Shown: positions 18,277-22,806 of the stretch, in pieces
Numbering within the stretch: position 1 is the first letter of the stretch
How the letters are laid out: each line of letters begins with the position of its first letter
Assembly: GCA_964058845.1 (NCBI GenBank)
Contig: CAXKVR010000829.1
Coordinates: forward strand, 1-22,806
Direction of reading: 5' to 3'
DNA: 22,806 nucleotides
Source of the DNA: Carex sylvatica
Lineage: Eukaryota; Streptophyta; Magnoliopsida; Poales; Cyperaceae
Program-made: the position numbers and the translations under genes
Notes under the pieces: model-generated
The model's database searches: none
Seen by the model: only the letters and a program-made list of their open reading frames with translations
What the model was told of the DNA's origin: nothing

Positions 18277-18689
18277 GAGTAGAACTAGGGTGTTCTTAAG
18301 CTCACCAAAATGTTTGGTGAGCTTAATTTCAAAATTCATTAAATTTATTTTAAATAATAAATCTGAACTGTTGAAATTCGTTTATCTTTCGAGTGATGAG
18401 TCTATATGTGAAAATTTTAAACATTCAAATTAATTTAGTATAAAATCAAGCGGTTAAAAAATATCCAAAAAATAAATGCACTAAAATTAATTTATTAACC
18501 TTCTAATTTTGACCAATTGACTTTATACTAAACTAATTCGAATGTTTAAAAATTTCACATGTAGACACATTACACGTAAGATAGGTGGGTTCTAACGATT
18601 CAAATTCGTCATTTGAAATCAATTTGATAAATTTTAAAGTTAAACTTACCAAATACTTTGGTGAGCTCAAGAACACCCTAGTTCTACTC
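18277..18689. mobile_element. MITE with hairpin-forming terminal repeats (MULE-like)
   Basis: The left end GAGTAGAACTAGGGTGTTC and the right end reversed are identical over the first 19 bases and similar to about base 50. The flanks are AAATTTTAA (18268-18276) and AAATTTGAG (18690-18698), 7 of 9 the same, fitting a decayed 9-bp duplication of Mutator type. No protein is encoded. Inside the left repeat, TTAAGCTCACCAAA and its exact complement are separated by only 3 bases (18296-18326). Confidence 0.7.
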
Positions 18690-18758
18690 AAATTTGAGAG
18701 ACTGGTTTATCACGGTGCAGTAGTGCACGACTCACTGTTACTAGACACGAACTAAATC

Positions 18759-19433
18759 TAGAGTATTGCTTTTACCCGCCCGGGTCGGACCCGACCCGTA
18801 CCCGCCCGTACCCGTTACCCGGGTTACCCGTGCCCGAGCCCGGGTATGGGTCGGGTAAACGGGTAGACGGGTACGGGTAAAAAACGGGTAGTGTACGATT
18901 TTTTGGTTCAAAACCTGACCAAACCCGGTCCGATTTAAGTCCGACCCGACCCGACCAACCCGACCCGGACCCGACCCGACCTGACCCGTACCCGACCCCG
19001 TACCCGACCCCGTACCCGACCCGTACCCGACCCGTACCCGTTAAAAAATTCAAAAAAATTCAAAAAAATTCAAAAAAATTCAAAAAAATTCAAAAAAAAT
19101 TCAAAAAAATTCAGAAAAAAATCGAAAAAATTCGAAAAAATTCAATTTTTTTTTAAATTTCGAATTTGCCGCCTAAAAAAAAAAAAAAAAAAAAAAAAAC
19201 CGGACCGGACCGGGTACCCGACCCGGACCGGGTACCATACCCGGACCGCCCTACCCGTGCCGGGTACCACGGGCACGGGTAAAACTCGGGCCGGGTACGG
19301 TTTTTGAAAATTATACCCGAGTATACCCGCCCCGAGATACCCGTTTACCCGACCTACCCGTACCCGACCAAACCCGTGGCCCGACCCCGGATAAACCCGG
19401 TCCGCCCGAGCCCGGTCCGAGAGCAGCCCACTA
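18759..19433. mobile_element. Non-autonomous hAT-like element, 675 bp
   Basis: A perfect 8-bp duplication, ACTAAATC, flanks it (18751-18758 and 19434-19441). The ends begin TAGAGTATTGCT and, reversed, TAGTGGGCTGCT, sharing TAG.G and TGCT. Both inner ends are full of GGGTACGGGT/ACCCGTACCC and GGGTCGGGT words, typical of hAT subterminal repeats where transposase binds. Long apparent frames on the minus strand are only translations of these repeats. The middle is A-rich. The insertion sits inside the minus-strand retroelement leader. Confidence 0.8.
19042..19145. repeat. Phased A-tracts, 10-bp period
   Basis: The unit CAAAAAAATT repeats about nine times with a period of almost exactly 10 bp, so the A-tracts are in phase with the DNA helix and predict strong curvature. 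A run of 25 A follows at 19175-19199. Confidence 0.85.
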
Positions 19434-19441
19434 ACTAAATC

Positions 19442-19833
19442 ACGCCTGTTTACCAAGACTCACGACCAGACTCACGACCATGACTCAATACCAATTGTCT
19501 CAATTGGACTTGGTCCATACGCGGTCTACGATGAAAACAAACGGAGAACCGCCTAAATTAAAACTTTCTTACAGAATTATAAATTGATGCACTTTGGAAC
19601 ACCAAATTGGATTTTCACTATACAAATTTATAGCGATACCAACATCAAATTGGAATTTCACTATACATGGAACAAAATATGCAGATTCAAATTTTTATGT
19701 TCGTTAATTGGAGGACCTTATCTCTGTTATGTACAGAGATTAGCGACGACACAGAAAATTCATCACACAATGGTGTTCTCAGTTCTAAATTTTAAAAAGT
19801 AAAAAAATGAATTATGAATTTCAACACAGTGAA
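19442..19833 (-). other. Leader of minus-strand LTR element
   Basis: This lies just internal to the primer binding site on the minus strand. It has no gag-like frame. It shows duplicated GACTCACGACCA words and repeats of AAATTGGA.TTTCACTATAC (near 19602 and 19647). Coding parts of the element are not in the window. Confidence 0.45.
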
Positions 19834-19845
19834 GCTCTGATACCA
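19834..19845 (-). promoter_or_regulatory. Primer binding site, initiator tRNA-Met type
   Basis: The minus strand reads TGGTATCAGAGC, complementary to the 3' end of initiator tRNA-Met, two bases after ...TATCAACA, a good LTR end. Such a site primes minus-strand DNA synthesis; it is typical of Ty1/copia and some other plant elements. Confidence 0.75.
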
Positions 19846-19847
19846 CT

Positions 19848-20736
19848 TGTTGATACCGACAAAACCATTGTCGATTACTGCAAAACCATCTGCGTTAAAT
19901 ATAAAACTAAAGTGCGAAAGTGTACCTTAATCGTTGTCTGTTTTTTGTGTAAGAGCGCCACTGATTCGGTTCTTCCAATATAACAAGGTCTTTTAGAGAG
20001 TCTCCTTTGTCCTGCCTTTTTCAAATCCTCTCACACTCTCATTTAATGAGATAATGAGAAATGAATTAGGATAGCCTTGTATGGGATCAAATCTTTATGT
20101 ACAGACAAAGGAATCTCTTGACTGTCCAAATATTGTAATTATTCAATTTAACTCATCATTAAAATGAATATTACTCTTTAAGTTCTACACATTATTGCTC
20201 AATAAATTATAAATGACAAATAATCACTTTTAATTAAGCATAAAATTGATAGTATAACAATACATAATTATTTTACATATTAGTTCAACGTTGGATTAAT
20301 GATCTAACATAAGTCCATAGAGGAAATAAATCTACAACATGAGCCTGTTATTCTGATTTCAACCAAATCAACTGATCTATAATATAATTTCATGAAATAA
20401 GAAATTGGTTCATAGAAAAATCCGAAATCTTTTTTCTTACCACCCCATAAAATCAGAATTAAATGAATACCACCCGAATAATCAGATTTCATATTCCGTC
20501 AGGAACTCGGACTGAATCTATGGACGGATCGCCAATCCGTTAGCATATTGGGCCGACAGACTGATCTGCTCGCGTCCTGGACCTGTGCACCGATCCATGC
20601 GCATATTGGATCGGTACACCGACCCGTTCGCACTCTGGATCAGCGTTTGTGTTAGATATGCATATAATTTATTTTCTGCCCCCACACATGCATTCAGAAC
20701 AGTGAAATGGTTAAAATATTTTTCCGATGTTCAACA
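19848..20736 (-). repeat. Probable LTR of a minus-strand element
   Basis: The LTR end TGTTGATACC (plus-strand view) lies at 19848, next to the primer site. The other end is tentatively TTCAACA at 20736, giving TGTTGA...TCAACA inverted ends and about 890 bp. No second LTR is seen, so the right border cannot be confirmed. The stretch 20524-20640 carries GC-rich palindromic words. Confidence 0.45.
20524..20633. repeat. Palindromic GGATCGGT/ACGGAT words
   Basis: ACGGAT (20524-20529) pairs with ATCCGT (20535-20540). ACCGATCC (20589-20596) pairs with GGATCGGT (20608-20615), followed by ACACCGACCCG. They lie inside the probable LTR. Confidence 0.65.
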
Positions 20737-21502
20737 AATAGTAAAATAAATAATAGTGAACCAGTTCTATGCAAAAAGAAAAATAATGGTGCACCACTTT
20801 TATTTGAAAGAAAAATAAATAATCAAGGATGGAGACATGACCTGATTCATGAGTTGTCTCCACATTGCCCCAAAACCCCAAAGTTTATGAAATTTATATT
20901 GGATGCAGTAACTTAAATTATGAGTTTCTGTACAACGAATCCGAACCATTCAATCCCTATCAGCACGAATATTAAAAAATTATATATTACAGACGTGAGT
21001 CGGATTGATTCAAATTCTAATCGGAAGGTCGATATTATAAACTCAATATGTGAACCATAGAAAATAAATTATTTTCAAAAATTCTACCCTATCCGTTTTA
21101 TATCCGTACCCGTCTCGGGTTCACGGGTACGAGTACCCCTGGTACGGGGGCCGGACAGTCTGGATAGGAGTGATTCGGTCCGTTTTTTTCTTTTTTTTTT
21201 TTTACAGTGTTGTACGAATATTATTACGTGTTTATAATTCAACTTTTAAAATCTGAATAGTTCAATATCAAATAGTGTGTGTATATATATACATAAAATT
21301 ATCAAGTCATATCTTTATAATTCCTAAATAAATAAAATTTGTAACTTATATATAAAAATTATTCGTGCGAAAATTTGTATATTTATTCGGCTAACAAATC
21401 TATTCTTTTATTTCTTTGCACGAGTCATTTTATTTTATTTTCAAATTCTCATTCTAATTATATAGTTTCATAATTTAATTATACCTCGAAATTTTTAATT
21501 TA
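20737..21502. other. AT-rich spacer, no gene seen
   Basis: Nothing is recognised except a GC island near 21100-21180 with CGGGTTCACGGGTACGAGTACCCC, resembling the subterminal words of the hAT element at 18759-19433; it may be a relic end. Confidence 0.45.
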
Positions 21503-21567
21503 CATTTTAAATTGATAATATATTTTCTAACGTTCATTTTAAATTGATAATATATTTTCTAAACGTT
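21503..21567. repeat. Tandem duplication of a 32-bp unit
   Basis: A unit starting CATTTTAAATTGATAATATA occurs twice back to back (21503-21534 and 21535-21567); the second has one extra A. Confidence 0.9.
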
Positions 21568-21867
21568 CATTTATTTTTAATAGGTTAAATGAAATATAAA
21601 TAAAAAATATCTTAAATCAATTACTTTAAAAATAATTATAAATTATTTTAAAACAATAGATTAAAAAATAAAAGTTACCATTTTTCTTTATTTCGAATTT
21701 GAGATCGGCTATGTAAAATAACATAGGTGGAGTTCTAACTTTTTATTTATTAGTAATTCTTTTTTACAATGAATAATTAAAAACTAATTGAAATGTTTAG
21801 AAATTATAATTAAAAAAATAACCATAAAGATTAAAAGAAGTTAGAAATTTATACCGACACTACCTAT

Positions 21868-22140
21868 CTAAAAGTTTGGATTCATATACCATTGTTCGCT
21901 CTCTTTTGCACCATCTGAATCCGAATTAGTCCCGGGCCGTGGCTCAGTACCGCTTTCTTCAGTGTCGACTCCGGATGATGATTCTTGTTGATCTCGATGT
22001 TGATTGCGCTCATCAGCATCAATCCAATCTTTCAAGTACACAAGTCTCTAAAAAATATGTGCACCCAACTTACTGCGTTTGTCGGAGAGGATCATGTTCA
22101 CCGAACTAAAGCAATTTTCGGAAGGGACGATTGACACTGG
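21868..22140 (-). pseudogene. hAT transposase C-terminal (hATC) relic
   Basis: Reading the minus strand from 22140, the frame gives PVSIVPSENCFSS, then MILSDKRSKL, an in-frame TAG (22048-22050), then RLVYLKDWIDADERNQ, an acidic Ser/Glu-rich tail and a stop at 21868-21870. The order SExxFS, SDKRSxL, LKDW matches the hAT C-terminal dimerisation domain. The tail after LKDW is also usual. On the coding strand, the sequence before PVS is T-rich and ends TTTTTTCCGTACCAG, so the fragment may start at an old 3' splice site. No other transposase part follows to 22806. The TAG and isolation make it a pseudogene. Confidence 0.7.
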
Positions 22141-22169
22141 TACGGAAAAAATAAAACTAAATTAAAAAA

Positions 22170-22660
22170 AAAATGAAATATAATTACTAAACATAAATCT
22201 AACATATTACATTTGAATTTGGATAAAATGAATCTAACATTCAAAAATAAATCTAACATATGCAAAAATAAATCTAACATTATAATTATAATCTAACCTA
22301 TTTAAAAATGAATCTAACATTCAAAAATAAATCTAATTACTTAACCAATTAAAAAAAATAGAAATTAAAAACAGAAAATAAAAAAAGAAATTAAAAACAG
22401 AAATTAAAAACAGAAAATAAAAACAGAAATTAAAAACAGAAATTAAAAACAGAAATTAAAAACAGAAATAAAAAAAAGAAATAAAAAAATAGAAAATAAA
22501 AACATAAATTAAAAACGGAAATAAAAAACAGAAATAAAAAATAAAAATAAATTCGAATTTCAAAAATAAAATCTAACCTATTCAAAACAAATCTAATTAC
22601 TTCACATATTCACAAAAATAAATCTAACATCTTTTTCTAACCTATTAAAAATAAATTCGA
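22170..22660. repeat. AT-rich simple repeats
   Basis: Interspersed AAATAAATCTAACAT units (about 22185-22335 and 22560-22635) flank a tandem stretch of GAAATTAAAAACA units (about 22365-22530). They are strand-asymmetric, A-rich on the plus strand, and non-coding. Confidence 0.8.
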
Positions 22661-22806
22661 ATTTCAAAAAGGATGTATTTAATCAAAGAAGGCAGATTAT
22701 TTGTTTAGATGGCTCAGATTCAATTCGAATTTAGATCAATAAATCTTAGCCGTTGGGCTTTCTATCATCCAATTCAATTTAAGGTACATAATATAGAGGA
22801 GAGAGA
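22661..22806. other. End of window, no gene seen
   Basis: AT-rich sequence with ATCTTAGCCGTTGGG, a word often met in plant intergenic repeats, and a GAGAGAGA end. It could precede a gene or element outside the window. Confidence 0.35.

Noticed and set aside
18772..19456. Gly/Val/Arg-rich minus-strand frames
   Set aside because: They are translations of ACCCG-type subterminal repeats of the hAT-like element.
22365..22530. CRISPR-like array of GAAATTAAAAACA units
   Set aside because: Units are contiguous simple repeats without unique spacers, in plant DNA.

Overview
The window is plant nuclear DNA, probably from a eudicot, and is a dense nest of transposable elements with no intact host gene. 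The evidence is a Ty3/gypsy polyprotein of the plant-only Athila type, long AT-rich stretches without genes, several foldback MITEs, hAT relics and a fragment of a FAR1-type gene. I cannot name the species.

Layout. Positions 1-9203 are the 3' part of one Athila-lineage retrotransposon on the plus strand. It holds the end of Gag fused in frame to protease, RT, RNase H and integrase (3-4607), a leader with two small hairpins (4608-5437), a second ORF of the ATHILA ORF-1 type (5438-6772), a 3' untranslated stretch with repeated GGGGG purine tracts (6773-7739) and the 3' LTR (about 7740-9203). The polyprotein is open throughout, but the integrase catalytic Glu is Lys, so this copy probably cannot integrate by itself. 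After a FAR1-like gene fragment (9333-9851) comes a diverged LTR of the same family in the opposite orientation (about 10127-11682), apparently a solo LTR between CATAT repeats. A roughly 2.5 kb unit at about 11826-14317 looks like a solo LTR of a different Ty3/gypsy group. From 14326 to the end lie AT-rich DNA, a hAT-type MITE (15013-15375), a foldback MITE bordered by microsatellites (16622-17115), two further MITEs (17626-17922 and 18277-18689), a hAT-like element with a perfect 8-bp target duplication (18759-19433), an LTR plus tRNA-Met primer site of a minus-strand element (19834-20736), a hAT transposase C-terminal relic (21868-22140) and simple AT-rich repeats.

The most striking signal is a palindromic 11-bp word, TACGGNCCGTA. 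I count 18 exact copies and several near copies, all inside the Athila element. They come almost always in pairs whose centres are 20-21 bp apart, about two helical turns. The word lies in the linkers between protein domains, in all three reading frames, in the leader of the second ORF, in the 3' UTR and at three places in the LTR. The inverted related LTR has paired palindromes at the matching places but with drifted sequence, and the other LTR-like units carry different short CpG-rich palindromic words. This looks like a nucleotide-level element (protein binding, RNA pairing or chromatin targeting) rather than protein coding. The two Athila LTRs also share RNA-like hairpins, one with a compensatory base-pair change.
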